Positions 35,057 to 42,932 of a DNA stretch of 64,000 bases are shown in pieces. Source of the DNA: Roseiarcus sp963767245 (lineage in GTDB: Bacteria; Pseudomonadota; Alphaproteobacteria; Rhizobiales; Beijerinckiaceae); NCBI GenBank assembly GCA_963767245.1, contig CAVYDG010000003.1, forward strand, positions 186,001-250,000. The letters are read 5' to 3'. How positions within the stretch are numbered: position 1 is the first letter of the stretch; the number at the start of each line of letters is the position of its first letter. Position numbers and translations under genes: made by a program. The notes under the pieces were generated by a model. The model saw nothing but the letters and a program-made list of their open reading frames with translations. It ran no database searches and had not been told where the DNA came from.

Positions 35057-35722
35057 ATGGCCTGGATTGAACTGAAGCCGGAGGGGGCGGGGCCGATCCG
35101 GGCCTGGCGCGCCGATCCGAACGGACGCCCGCGCGGCGGGGTCGTCGTGGTGCAGGAAATCTTCGGCGTCAATTCGCATATTCGCAACGTCGCGGACAAG
35201 TTCGCCGCCGAGGGGTACCTCGCCGTCGCGCCGGCGATTTTCGAGCACGTCGAGAAAGACTTCGAGGTCGGCTACGATCCGGAGTCGAGGGCGCGCGGCA
35301 TGGCCATCATGGGCAAGGTCGACCGCGAGCAGATGCTGCGCGACGTCGCTGCTGCGGTCGAAGTCGCCAAGGAAGGCGGCAAGGTTGCGGTGGTTGGGTT
35401 CTGCCTTGGCGGCACTGTCGCCTGGGGAGCCGCCGCGCAACTTTCCAGCCTGAGCGCCGCGGTCGGCTATTACGGCGGTGGGATCATCGGGCTCAAGGAT
35501 CTCAAGCCCAAGGTCCCGACGCTCCTCCATTTTGGCGAAAAGGATCAGCACATCCCGATCGCCGGCGTGCATGAGGTCGCCGCGGCGCATCAGGAGGTCG
35601 AGGTCCACATCTATCCCGCCGACCATGGCTTCAATTGCGACCAGCGCGAGAGCTACGATGCGCCCAGCGCGGCGCTCGCCTGGACGCGGACGCTGGGGTT
35701 CCTGCGTAAGCACCTCGGTTGA
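35057..35722 (+). CDS. Dienelactone hydrolase family protein
   Basis: 221 residues from ATG 35057, preceded by GGAGGAG. Alpha/beta hydrolase with the Cys-Asp-His triad of dienelactone hydrolases: nucleophile in VAVVGFCLGGTVAWG (Cys about 119), Asp in FGEKDQHIP, His in PADHGFNCDQR. The N-terminal block RGGVVVVQEIFGVNSHIRNVADKFAAEGYLAVAPAIF is characteristic. Classic members open dienelactones in chlorocatechol breakdown; many genomic homologues have other ester substrates. No aromatic-degradation genes adjoin. Confidence 0.93.
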   Translation: MAWIELKPEGAGPIRAWRADPNGRPRGGVVVVQEIFGVNSHIRNVADKFAAEGYLAVAPAIFEHVEKDFEVGYDPESRARGMAIMGKVDREQMLRDVAAAVEVAKEGGKVAVVGFCLGGTVAWGAAAQLSSLSAAVGYYGGGIIGLKDLKPKVPTLLHFGEKDQHIPIAGVHEVAAAHQEVEVHIYPADHGFNCDQRESYDAPSAALAWTRTLGFLRKHLG

Positions 35723-35791
35723 GCGGCGCGCCGGGGCGGCCCGCAGCTTTGTCGTGCGATTCGGCGCGTTGACGGGCCGAATCGCGGGCGC

Positions 35792-36406
35792 TCAATCGCG
35801 CCCGTTCAGGAAATCATCGGCGTGAAAAAGCGACCGAAATCGAATGCCGCGATCGGAGAATGTTTCGGTCGCCCCTTCTCCGCGATCTACGATCGAGGCT
35901 ACAAGCCGGACGTCCGCTCCAAGTTCGCGACAGGCGTCTACCGCTTGAAGCGCTGACGCTCCGCTTGTCGTCACGTCCTCGACTATGACCAAATTCTTGC
36001 GGTCCAAAGGCTCGTCTTTCAGGAAACCCTCGACGAGCTTTTTGGCGCCATGCTCCTTTGTCCTCTTGCGGACGAAAAAGCCTCTGACGGGCCGGTTGAC
36101 GGAGTGGCTGTAGGCGCAAATGGCGCCGGTGATGGGGACAGCCCCCATCTCGAGACCGCCAACATACTCGCCGCCGGCTTCCAGCGCCTCCGCCAGCAAA
36201 CCCTTTGCGATCAGATACGCGCCCTTCGGGTCGAGCATTGAAGGCTTCATGTCGAAATAAAAGTCGCTCCTCTTGCCCGAGGCGAGGATAACTTCTCCGC
36301 GTCCGAAGGATCGATCGCGGATGATCTCGAAAAGAGCTGCCCGTTCGTCCTCCGACAAGTTATTCCCAGCGAACGATTGCGGTCTCGAAGTCGTGGCGGG
36401 CGCCAT
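35792..36406 (-). CDS. pyrE: Orotate phosphoribosyltransferase
   Basis: 204 residues from ATG 36406. Converts orotate and PRPP to OMP in pyrimidine synthesis. Motifs: GEVILASGKRSDFYFDMKPSMLDPKG at the N-terminus, GLEMGAVPITGAI, FFVRKRTKEHGAKKLVEG (catalytic Lys/Arg loop) and the PRPP-binding LVIVEDVTTSGASALQA near residue 125. The family extends about 15 residues upstream of DERAALFEII, consistent with this start; an in-frame start at 36505 would add 33 unrelated residues. No other pyr genes are adjacent. Confidence 0.95.
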   Translation of the reverse strand: MAPATTSRPQSFAGNNLSEDERAALFEIIRDRSFGRGEVILASGKRSDFYFDMKPSMLDPKGAYLIAKGLLAEALEAGGEYVGGLEMGAVPITGAICAYSHSVNRPVRGFFVRKRTKEHGAKKLVEGFLKDEPLDRKNLVIVEDVTTSGASALQAVDACRELGADVRLVASIVDRGEGATETFSDRGIRFRSLFHADDFLNGRD

Positions 36407-36545
36407 TGCGATGCCGTTGGCGAGGGGACGGGGAGATCGGTCTATATCGACCTGGAATTGACCCAGCAACTGGTCGCGGACTGGCAGAGGGAGAATCGCG
36501 CGCAAAGAGGGCCTTGGCCTTGCGCGCTTGCTGAGGCCTCTCGGC

Positions 36546-36888
36546 GGTAGTGGGCCAGTTCAATCGACCATGCGCTTCGCCCACTCGTTCAGGTCGCGGG
36601 GCCGTTTGGGGGTTTTGGTCATGAGCCATTCCGCCAGTGATCTTCACGACGTGTAACGGCCTTGACAGCCTCTCTCGCCGCCGCCTCTTTCGTCGCATAG
36701 GAGTGAGGAGAGCGCATGTGAACTTGGATTCCTTCACAGACCGTCCAACGGTATCGAGACTGTTGTAAGGGGTCGGGCTGGATGGCGAAGGTAAAAGGAT
36801 GAACTTCACGCATGATATCAATATGGGGCGCGCCAGACGATCGCGCTAGCGAAAAACTCCGCCGCCTTATTCAAACTGGCCCACTACC
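36546..36888. mobile_element. 343-bp non-autonomous element (MITE-like) with 8-bp target duplication
   Basis: Perfect 15-bp terminal inverted repeats GGTAGTGGGCCAGTT (36546-36560) and its complement (36874-36888). The flanks are a perfect 8-bp direct repeat CTCTCGGC at 36538-36545 and 36889-36896. No transposase inside; one small minus-strand gene and a 20-codon frame (MTKTPKRPRDLNEWAKRMVD) that stops inside the left repeat. Ends beginning GG and an 8-bp duplication fit the IS1595 family, two members of which occur 3-6 kb away, but their end sequences differ, so the mobilising enzyme is unknown. Confidence 0.85.
36619..36813 (-). CDS. Small hypothetical protein carried by the 343-bp element
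   Basis: 64 residues (MREVHPFTFAIQPDPLQQSR and onward) with RYRWTVCEGIQVHMRSPHSYATKEAAAREA. The pattern F-x-I-x-P-D-P, R-(W/F)-x-(V/I)-C-E-G and S-x-x-S-Y-A-T-x-x-E-A-x-x-E-A recalls a family of short Rhizobiales proteins of unknown function. It lies entirely within the transposable unit. I do not recognise a biochemical role. Confidence 0.55.
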   Translation of the reverse strand: MREVHPFTFAIQPDPLQQSRYRWTVCEGIQVHMRSPHSYATKEAAAREAVKAVTRREDHWRNGS

Positions 36889-36990
36889 CTCTCGGCTCCT
36901 CCGTGGACGATCCGTTTGATCCATGTTAGGCGTCGGCCTTGCGTCCGTTGCGGCGGGCGCGCCCGCCCAGGGCTTGGAGGGAGGTCGGCG

Positions 36991-38253
36991 ATGACGGTGG
37001 CGACATCGGTCGTGGACGCGCCGGAGGCTGTCGATCACGCGGCGCTGGCCGAGGCGATGCCGCTCGACGAGATCAACGTCAGCGATCCCAAGCTCTATCA
37101 GCAGGACGTCTGGCAGCCGTATTTTCGCCGCCTGAGGCGGGAGGCGCCGGTCCACTATTGCAAGGAAAGTCCGCTCGGGCCGTTCTGGTCGGTGAGCAAG
37201 CACAAGGACATCATCGCCCTCGAGGTCAACCACAGGACGTTTTCGTCGCTCGACGGCATCACCTTGCGCGACCGGCCCGGGGACCTCGAGCTGCCGATGT
37301 TCATCGCCATGGATCCGCCCCGGCACGAGGCGCAGCGCAAGGTGGTGCAGCCGATCGTCGCGCCAGACAATCTCGCCAATTTCGAAGGACTGATCAGAAG
37401 CCGCGTCCGCGCGGTGCTCGACGCTCTCCCGCGCGGCGAAACCTTCAACTGGGTGGACAAGGTTTCGATCGAACTAACCGCGCAGATGCTGGCGACGCTG
37501 TTCGACTTCCCGTTCGAGGATCGACGCAAGCTGAGCTACTGGTCGGACGTTTCGACCGCGGTGCCCTACGAGGGCGGGCTGGTTGAAAGCGAAGAGCAGC
37601 GCGAGGAGGTGTTCAGCGAGTGCCTCGGCTATTTCATGCGGTTGTGGAACGAGCGCATCAACGCCGAGCCGCGCCCCGATCTGATCTCGATGCTCGCCCA
37701 CGGCGAAGCCACCCGCAACATGAGCGCGCGCGAATATCTCGGCAACATCGTGCTCCTGATCGTCGGCGGCAACGACACGACGCGCAATTCGATGACCGGC
37801 GGCCTTCTGTTCCTGAGCCAGAACCCGGATGAGCTCAGGAAGCTCCGCGCCAGGCCAGAACTCATCGATTCCATGGCCCCGGAAATCATTCGCTACCAGA
37901 CGCCGCTCGCCTACATGCGGCGCACGGCGCTCGCCGATGTCGAGTTCGGCGGCCAGCTCATCCGCAAGGGCGACAAGGTCGCGATGTGGTACATTTCCGG
38001 CAACCGCGACGAGGAGGCGATCGAAGATCCCGACCGTTTCATCATCGACCGCCCGCGCCCGCGCCAGCACCTCTCGTTCGGCTTCGGCATCCATCGCTGC
38101 GTCGGCAAGACCCTGGCCGAAATGCAACTGAAGATCCTGTGGGAGGAAATCCTCGACCGTCTGCCGGCGATCGAGGTCGTCGGCGAGCCGAAGCGCGTCT
38201 TCTCGTCGTTCGTCCACGGCATCACCGAACTGCCGGTGCGGATTTCCGCATAG
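36991..38253 (+). CDS. Cytochrome P450, CYP153-like
   Basis: 420 residues from ATG 36991, preceded by GGAGG. Heme-thiolate monooxygenase. I-helix: LLIVGGNDTTRNSMTGGLLF; K-helix ExxR: APEIIRYQTPLAYMRRTA; heme loop HLSFGFGIHRCVGKTLAEMQL with Cys370 as ligand. The GGNDTTRNS motif, the length and the N-terminal lack of a membrane anchor fit CYP153 enzymes, which hydroxylate the terminal carbon of alkanes, cycloalkanes or terpenes. CYP153 genes are usually next to ferredoxin and ferredoxin reductase; none is here, so electrons must come from elsewhere. Begins 103 bp after the 343-bp mobile element, whose insertion may have replaced its promoter. Confidence 0.92.
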   Translation: MTVATSVVDAPEAVDHAALAEAMPLDEINVSDPKLYQQDVWQPYFRRLRREAPVHYCKESPLGPFWSVSKHKDIIALEVNHRTFSSLDGITLRDRPGDLELPMFIAMDPPRHEAQRKVVQPIVAPDNLANFEGLIRSRVRAVLDALPRGETFNWVDKVSIELTAQMLATLFDFPFEDRRKLSYWSDVSTAVPYEGGLVESEEQREEVFSECLGYFMRLWNERINAEPRPDLISMLAHGEATRNMSAREYLGNIVLLIVGGNDTTRNSMTGGLLFLSQNPDELRKLRARPELIDSMAPEIIRYQTPLAYMRRTALADVEFGGQLIRKGDKVAMWYISGNRDEEAIEDPDRFIIDRPRPRQHLSFGFGIHRCVGKTLAEMQLKILWEEILDRLPAIEVVGEPKRVFSSFVHGITELPVRISA

Positions 38254-38345
38254 CCCGGCCCGCCCCAGCGCCCATCAAGGCTTGAGTCCCAAATCCGCCG
38301 CCATGACGCGGCCGGGAACGCGGGCTCTCTGTTCGTCGTCGAAGG

Positions 38346-38419
38346 GCTCCTGTTAAGGGCAAAAGCTTCCCTGTTAAGGCAGAAAAGCTCCCTGTTATGC
38401 GAGAAAAAACTCCCTGTTA
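38346..38419 (+). repeat. Iteron-like array of four CTCCCTGTTA repeats
   Basis: Repeats CTCCTGTTA (38347-38355), TTCCCTGTTA (38367-38376), CTCCCTGTTA (38388-38397) and CTCCCTGTTA (38410-38419) are spaced 21, 21 and 22 bp, two helical turns, separated by A-rich spacers. They lie in the 38254-38758 gap between the P450 gene and luxR. Elsewhere in the gap only a possible 42-codon minus-strand frame (38541-38669, MAKQGSESFTLP...) is visible, without support. Phased repeats suggest cooperative protein binding. Confidence 0.65.
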
Positions 38420-38758
38420 ATTATCCACTCCCGAGGCGCCGGATTGAGGGTTTCTGCCCGCGACAAGGGTCGCCGCGGTGCGGGCTCCCGGTCTCTTCGA
38501 ACTTTTGGGGGCCCGACAGGGGGTTTCAATGCTCATCATTTCAAAGGCTTACGAGTTTTATATGATTTGTCTTTTCCAGAAGCATCACTCGTACTAGAGT
38601 GTTTTTCTGACTTTCGAATTTGCGCGGCGCCACCGGCAAGGTGAAAGATTCGCTCCCCTGTTTTGCCATTTTTTCCGTCCGCGACGTCACTTCAACACCG
38701 CAAACATGCCAATAGCTCCAGCGCGCACGGGGTCGCGGATGCGGTGTGGGAAATCGTC

Positions 38759-39529
38759 TTACTTGAGGGCTTGGGCCGGGATGACGCCGGTGGCGAAAGC
38801 GACCGCGGCCGCGTGGGTCAGATTCATGCAACGCAATTTGCGCCGGGCTCCGTCCAGATGCGTTTTCACGCTGCCGAACGCCAGACCAAGAATTTCCGCG
38901 ATCTCCTGATAGGTCTTTCCTCGCGCCGCCCAAAGCAGACACTGCTCTTCGCGGGTCGACAACTGGACCGGAACGGCCCGCAATTTGAAATTGATGTTGG
39001 CCGCCGAATCGATGAGCACCGACAAAAGCTGGAGCCCCCGCAGGTTGCTTGCCTTGTAAACTTCCCACTCCTCCTTCGGGAGGTCGCTCATGAACGAGAC
39101 GACTGCGAAGACTCCGCGCCGATTTCTCAGTGGAATAGACAATCCGTTGCGCCCAACGCTATGATTTAAGGCGTCGGCAAAGAATGCTTTTGTCGCCGGC
39201 TCCTCAACGGGCAGGCTCGACCAGTCGAACGGCTCACGGGCCTCGCGACCATAAGAAATCACCGGGTCGTTGATCATATATTTCTTGACGAAGTACCGGT
39301 GCTGCCACAGCCTCGAATAGGTGACGACGGCAACCAGCAGGCAAATATCGGCGCTCTTGTCCGGCGACAGACGCAGAGATGCGATATGGCAAAGACCGAT
39401 TTCGGCCGCGATGGCCTTCAGGGTCTCCGCGAGATCCTGCTCAACGGCGCCGAGAATCGTATCCGTCAGTCCTGACATGGCGGATTCAAAACCGGCGGCC
39501 GTCCTCAGCGCGAGGCTATGAACGGACAT
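38759..39529 (-). CDS. LuxR-type acyl-homoserine-lactone receptor/regulator
   Basis: 256 residues from ATG 39529. N-terminal autoinducer-binding domain with the signature positions of AHL receptors: Trp75, Tyr79, Asp88-Pro89 (SRLWQHRYFVKKYMINDPVI), then PF-x-W with Trp103 and Gly129. C-terminal LuxR/FixJ HTH: LSTREEQCLLWAARGKTYQEIAEILGLAFGSVKTHLDGARRKL. It should dimerise on binding its lactone and regulate lux-box promoters. A luxI homologue lies on the same strand at 46066-46704; the two are now separated by a 6.2 kb transposon. The start overlaps the end of a 74-codon upstream ORF. Confidence 0.93.
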   Translation of the reverse strand: MSVHSLALRTAAGFESAMSGLTDTILGAVEQDLAETLKAIAAEIGLCHIASLRLSPDKSADICLLVAVVTYSRLWQHRYFVKKYMINDPVISYGREAREPFDWSSLPVEEPATKAFFADALNHSVGRNGLSIPLRNRRGVFAVVSFMSDLPKEEWEVYKASNLRGLQLLSVLIDSAANINFKLRAVPVQLSTREEQCLLWAARGKTYQEIAEILGLAFGSVKTHLDGARRKLRCMNLTHAAAVAFATGVIPAQALK

Positions 39530-39740
39530 CGAAAATGCCAAGCATCACTTGATCTCTCGCATGCGCCATCATGTAGCCGGCCTCGGGATCTATTCTCCCT
39601 GAGACATGAGTGCACAATTCAAGCAATTCGACGCAAATCGAATACAACCTGCGCGCCTCGCAAGCCGACAGATTCAATTCTCCAACGTGTGGCTTTGCTT
39701 CTTCGGGCTCCGGCGCGCGCTTTTTCGATTTCTTGGCCAA
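39516..39740 (-). CDS. Small ORF between luxI and luxR (orf74)
   Basis: 74 residues from a TTG at 39740, chosen because GGGAGG sits five bases upstream. The product starts LAKKSKKRAPEPEEAKPHVG, basic then acidic, followed by a helical part (SACEARRLYSICVELLELCTHVSG, AGYMMAHARDQVMLGIFDV). Its end overlaps the luxR start by 14 bases, so it is probably translated with luxR. No family recognised. In other quorum-sensing loci small genes between I and R often encode modulators, but nothing in this sequence proves that. It is immediately downstream of the transposon insertion site. Confidence 0.5.
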   Translation of the reverse strand: MAKKSKKRAPEPEEAKPHVGELNLSACEARRLYSICVELLELCTHVSGRIDPEAGYMMAHARDQVMLGIFDVRS

Positions 39741-39796
39741 CCGGCCCTCCCATACTTGATTCCCCTCTCGAAACGTAGTGTGATGACGTACGGGCA

Positions 39797-39817
39797 GAAT
39801 GACAATCAACAGACTTG
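39797..39817 (+). repeat. Left part of the luxI-flanking repeat, cut by the transposon
   Basis: This segment (ending in the target duplication CAGACTTG, 39810-39817) joins to 45982-46006 across the transposon. The restored sequence is about 45 bp and closely matches 47215-47256 on the other side of luxI: ATGACAAxCAACAGA, then TGTAGACAACAAAA, then GAAC. It is the original state of the insertion site. Confidence 0.75.
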
Positions 39818-39880
39818 GGCGTATTATACTTGACGGGACCACGCACTTGATATAGGGTTGCGGCATAAGGAGATTTTGCC

Positions 39881-40822
39881 GTGACTCGTTCCGTTTTCGC
39901 CGCCCCGCACTTCAACGATGAAGCCGCTGCCTACGCCTTTGTTGAGGCGCGGATTTGGGCCAATGGCCGCGTCTGCCCGCATTGCGGCGTGGTTGACCAG
40001 TCCGGCGCGCTCAAGGGCAAGACTGATCGGATTGGCCTCTATAAGTGCTACGCCTGCCGTAAAAAGTTCACGGTCAAGGTCGGCACGATCTTCGAAGACA
40101 GCCACGTTCAGATGCGCGATTGGCTAGTCGCGATCCACCTGATTTGCTCTTCAAAGAAGGGCTTTAGCGCCAATCAGTTGCACCGGACGCTCGGCGTTAC
40201 GCTAAAGACCGCTTGGTTCATGGGCCATCGCATCCGCGAAGCCATGCGCACCGGCGGCCTTGCGCCTATGGGCGGCGACGGCAAGTTTGTCGAAATCGAC
40301 GAAACCGCAATCGGTCGTACCGAGGGCGCGCCCAAGAAAGGCCGCGCGTTGGGGGGCCGCAGCGGTTTCCGAAACACTGTCTTGACGCTCGTTGAGCGCG
40401 GCGGGTCTGCGCGGTCCTTCCATATCGACGCCGCGAGCGTCGCCAGCATGTTGCCGATCATCAATGCCAACGTTGCTCGCGAGGCGGCGGTTATGACGGA
40501 CGAATGGGCTGCCTATCGCGAGATCGCCAAGGGCTTCGCCTCGCACGATACAGTCTCCCATAGGGAGGAAGAATACGTTCGCCATGAGGGCAAGAAGGTC
40601 GTCACGACGAATACGGTCGAGGGCTTCTATTCGATTTTCAAGCGCGGAATGAAAGGCGTCTACCAGCATTGCTCAGAGAAACACCTTCACCGCTACCTTG
40701 CCGAATTTGACTTTCGATATTCGAACCGATCGGCACTTGGTATTGGAGACTTGGAGCAGTCAGGACGAGCCCTCGTTAGCGTTAAGGGCAAGCGTCTGAC
40801 CTATCATCAGCCTAACTATTAG
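39881..40822 (+). CDS. IS1595-family transposase (ISXO2-like DDE domain with zinc ribbon)
   Basis: 313 residues from GTG 39881, with AAGGAG upstream. N-terminal zinc ribbon with two CPxC-type knuckles (VCPHCG and YKCYACRKK). Then the HTH region KKGFSANQLHRTLGVTLKTAWFMGHRIREAM, and the DDE core: VEIDETAIG (first Asp), VMTDEWAAYREI (second Asp), TNTVEGFYSIFKRGMKGVYQHCSEKHLHRYLAEFDFRYSNR (third acid). Complete and probably functional. Its 3' end overlaps the convergent passenger gene by four bases. Confidence 0.95.
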   Translation: MTRSVFAAPHFNDEAAAYAFVEARIWANGRVCPHCGVVDQSGALKGKTDRIGLYKCYACRKKFTVKVGTIFEDSHVQMRDWLVAIHLICSSKKGFSANQLHRTLGVTLKTAWFMGHRIREAMRTGGLAPMGGDGKFVEIDETAIGRTEGAPKKGRALGGRSGFRNTVLTLVERGGSARSFHIDAASVASMLPIINANVAREAAVMTDEWAAYREIAKGFASHDTVSHREEEYVRHEGKKVVTTNTVEGFYSIFKRGMKGVYQHCSEKHLHRYLAEFDFRYSNRSALGIGDLEQSGRALVSVKGKRLTYHQPNY

Positions 40823-41262
40823 ATCGGCTCCGAAGAAGGGGGCTCCGGCACTGGTGCACCGGAAGAAACGCCTTTCGGCGGAGTAGGAGGAGGTAAATCC
40901 GTGGAAGCCCAGAATCCGTGCCCAACGGTGCGAATTAGTCCCTTAACTTTCAAGCGATGAAGATGCGAGCGAAATGTGATGTTCTGTAGCTGAGGGCTGG
41001 TTTCGCGGACTGAGTAGAAGAGAAGCTTTGTAGGGATTGCCCTTCGAGCCTTTTTTAAAGCCTCTCGGATAGCGCTCTCAATTAAGATTTGATCAAGGCT
41101 GTTTTTTCGGGTGACATCACGAAGGTTCAATTCCTGCCTGACGCGGAGAAGAAGCGCCTCCACCGTTTCGCGCTGCCTTTCCAATTTCGCGATTTCCTGC
41201 CTGATGGTGGTTAGCTGGCCAACAAGCTGCGCTTCCAGGGTCGGGCGGTCCTCAGGCTTCAT
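40819..41262 (-). CDS. Transposon passenger gene: coiled coil plus winged-helix-like domain
   Basis: 147 residues from ATG 41262. Residues 8-50 form a charged coiled coil (VGQLTTIRQEIAKLERQRETVEALLLRVRQEL). Residues 60-115 resemble a winged helix: LIESAIREALKKARRAIPTKLLFYSVRETSPQLQNITFRSHLHRL, then KVKGLIRTVGHGFWAST. The C-terminal tail is Pro/Ser-rich. It could regulate the transposon, possibly by the palindrome 98 bp upstream of its start. Convergent with the transposase gene. The specific family is not recognised. Confidence 0.7.
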   Translation of the reverse strand: MKPEDRPTLEAQLVGQLTTIRQEIAKLERQRETVEALLLRVRQELNLRDVTRKNSLDQILIESAIREALKKARRAIPTKLLFYSVRETSPQLQNITFRSHLHRLKVKGLIRTVGHGFWASTDLPPPTPPKGVSSGAPVPEPPSSEPI

Positions 41263-41359
41263 GTTGCGGTCGCCTTTATTGCAACAAAAACGGCGTCGTT
41301 AAATTGGGCGCTTTCGTCCGTCTTTTCAAGGGCTTTGACGAGGTTGACAGAAAACTCCC

Positions 41360-41390
41360 CAATTGATAGCAACAACGTTGCTATCAATTG
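41360..41390. promoter_or_regulatory. Perfect 14-bp-arm palindrome inside the transposon (putative operator)
   Basis: CAATTGATAGCAAC (41360-41373), three bases, then GTTGCTATCAATTG (41377-41390). AT-rich compared with its surroundings and not followed by a T run. It lies between the passenger gene start (41262, minus) and the region where the GNAT gene originally began on the plus strand, so it could control both. A plus-strand TTGACA at 41344-41349 lies just before it. Confidence 0.6.
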
Positions 41391-41482
41391 TTGCAGTGAG
41401 TCGCCTCGAACGGTCGAAGCGTCCTATTATTGAGCATAGATTTTATGGAATGGACCGCCAAGTGCTATGAAGGAGGCGCGAG

Positions 41483-42684
41483 GTGGCTTATCCCGCTGTC
41501 CCAGGTGGCCCTAGATGTGGTATGCAGGCGTTGTTGAGTTGCCGTTCGAGGCGGCCGCGACGGGGCGCGCAATGGCCAAAGGCCGATCGCTTTCGCAGTT
41601 TCAAGAGACGTTTCCCGACGAGGGGAGTTGCGCCGCCTTTTTGTCGGATCGGCGTTGGCCGGAGGGTTTTGTTTGTCCCGGCTGTGGCGAGCAACGCGCG
41701 GCGGCGCTGAAGAGCCGGGCGTACACGTACGAATGCCTTGATTGTGGCCGACAGACTTCGGCCACGGCGGGAACGGTGATGCATCGGTCCAAGCTGCCGC
41801 TGACGACGTGGTTCTGGGCGGCGCATCTCATGGCGACACATTCCAACGGCATGTCGGCGCGGCAATTGGAGGATCAACTCGGCGTCACTTACAAGGCCGC
41901 GTGGCTGCTGACGCAGAAACTGCGCCGGTCGATGGTCGACCCGGATCGCGATCCCTTGTGTCGTCGAAGTCGATCAGGCGGAAATTCCCTTTCGCGAAGG
42001 CGACGCCTTCTTCGAGCCCGGCAATGCCGGCAAAATCCTCGTCGTCGGGGCCGTCGAGGTGATCGATCGCGACACCAATCAGCCCAAGCCGCGACGCAAG
42101 CACGCCCAATACCTCGATACGCGCTCCGGCCGAATACACCTCGCGATGATCGCCGACAATTCCGCGGCGTCGATCGAGGCCTTCGTGAGAGCCAACGTGA
42201 AGCGTGGAGCCACGCTCCTCACCGACGGCCACGCGTCCTATCCTGGATTGACCGACTACCGGCACGATCCGCGCACCGTCGGAAAAATGGCGGGACATGT
42301 TGCCCTGCCCTGGATCCACCGGGCCTTCTCATTGATGAAGCGATGGGGCCTGGGCACGTATCATGGCCTGCGGCGCACGCACGTCGACACCTATCTCAAT
42401 GAATTCGTCTTTCGCTACAATCGCCGCTTCCACCGGGACGTTTCGTTCGAAGCCTTGCTCGGGCTGGCCGCACATCATGCGCCTGCCAGCTACTGGGACA
42501 TCGTCAAACGAGACCACCCTCGGAAGGGCGTCCAAACGCTCAGGCGGGCGCCGCGCCGCCGAAAGACTGCCACTGGAATGCGACCGGATGGGCCGCGGCA
42601 AGCGCTTGGCGCCAGCCGAGATCAGCTCACCCAACCGACCCATCCACTACATATAGACCAGCCTGGGACAACGGGATAAGCCAC
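41483..42684 (+). mobile_element. IS1595-type element 2, 1202 bp, nested in the larger transposon
   Basis: Inverted ends start GTGGCTTATCCCG: left 41483, then CTGTCCCAGG; right (complement ending at 42684) GTGGCTTATCCCGTTGTCCC, continuing with partial similarity. Flanked by perfect 8-bp duplications GGCGCGAG (41475-41482 and 42685-42692). It contains one transposase gene that is frameshifted, so it is no longer autonomous. Confidence 0.9.
41572..42679 (+). pseudogene. IS1595-family transposase of element 2, frameshifted
   Basis: From ATG 41572 (MAKGRSLSQFQETFPDEGS) one frame carries the zinc ribbon (FVCPGCGEQ, YECLDCGRQ) and HTH (MSARQLEDQLGVTYKAAWLLTQKLR) to RSMVDPDRDP. At about 41955-41965 the coding potential moves by one base into the frame reading PCVVEVDQAEIPFREGDAFF (first Asp), LLTDGHASYPGL (second Asp) and FVFRYNRRFHRDVSFEALL (C-terminal domain). 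IS1595 enzymes are not known to need programmed frameshifting, so this copy looks inactive. Confidence 0.85.
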
Positions 42685-42932
42685 GGCGCGAGTCCCTTTG
42701 CCACGACCGTAAGGCGAAACGATACGTCCGCTGACGCAGATGTGTTGCCCGGGGGGGGCGGTTGTTGGCGAGGAAGAGTTTGCGCATTTAGATACATGCC
42801 TCAAAATACCCAGGACGCCCTCACTGACGATAGTTCAAGGGGCGGCGCTGCTTCGAGCGATCGAGCGGAAGCGCCGCTAGCCACGATTCCGCTCAACGGC
42901 GCGCATCGGACTCAAGATTTTGATTGCGCTAG

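Noticed and set aside
38541..38669. 42-codon minus-strand frame starting MAKQGSESFTLP
   Set aside because: Too short, no ribosome site of quality and no recognisable family.
41572..42679. Programmed frameshift in the second IS1595-type transposase
   Set aside because: No slippery sequence or stimulatory structure was seen at 41955-41965, and family members use a single frame.
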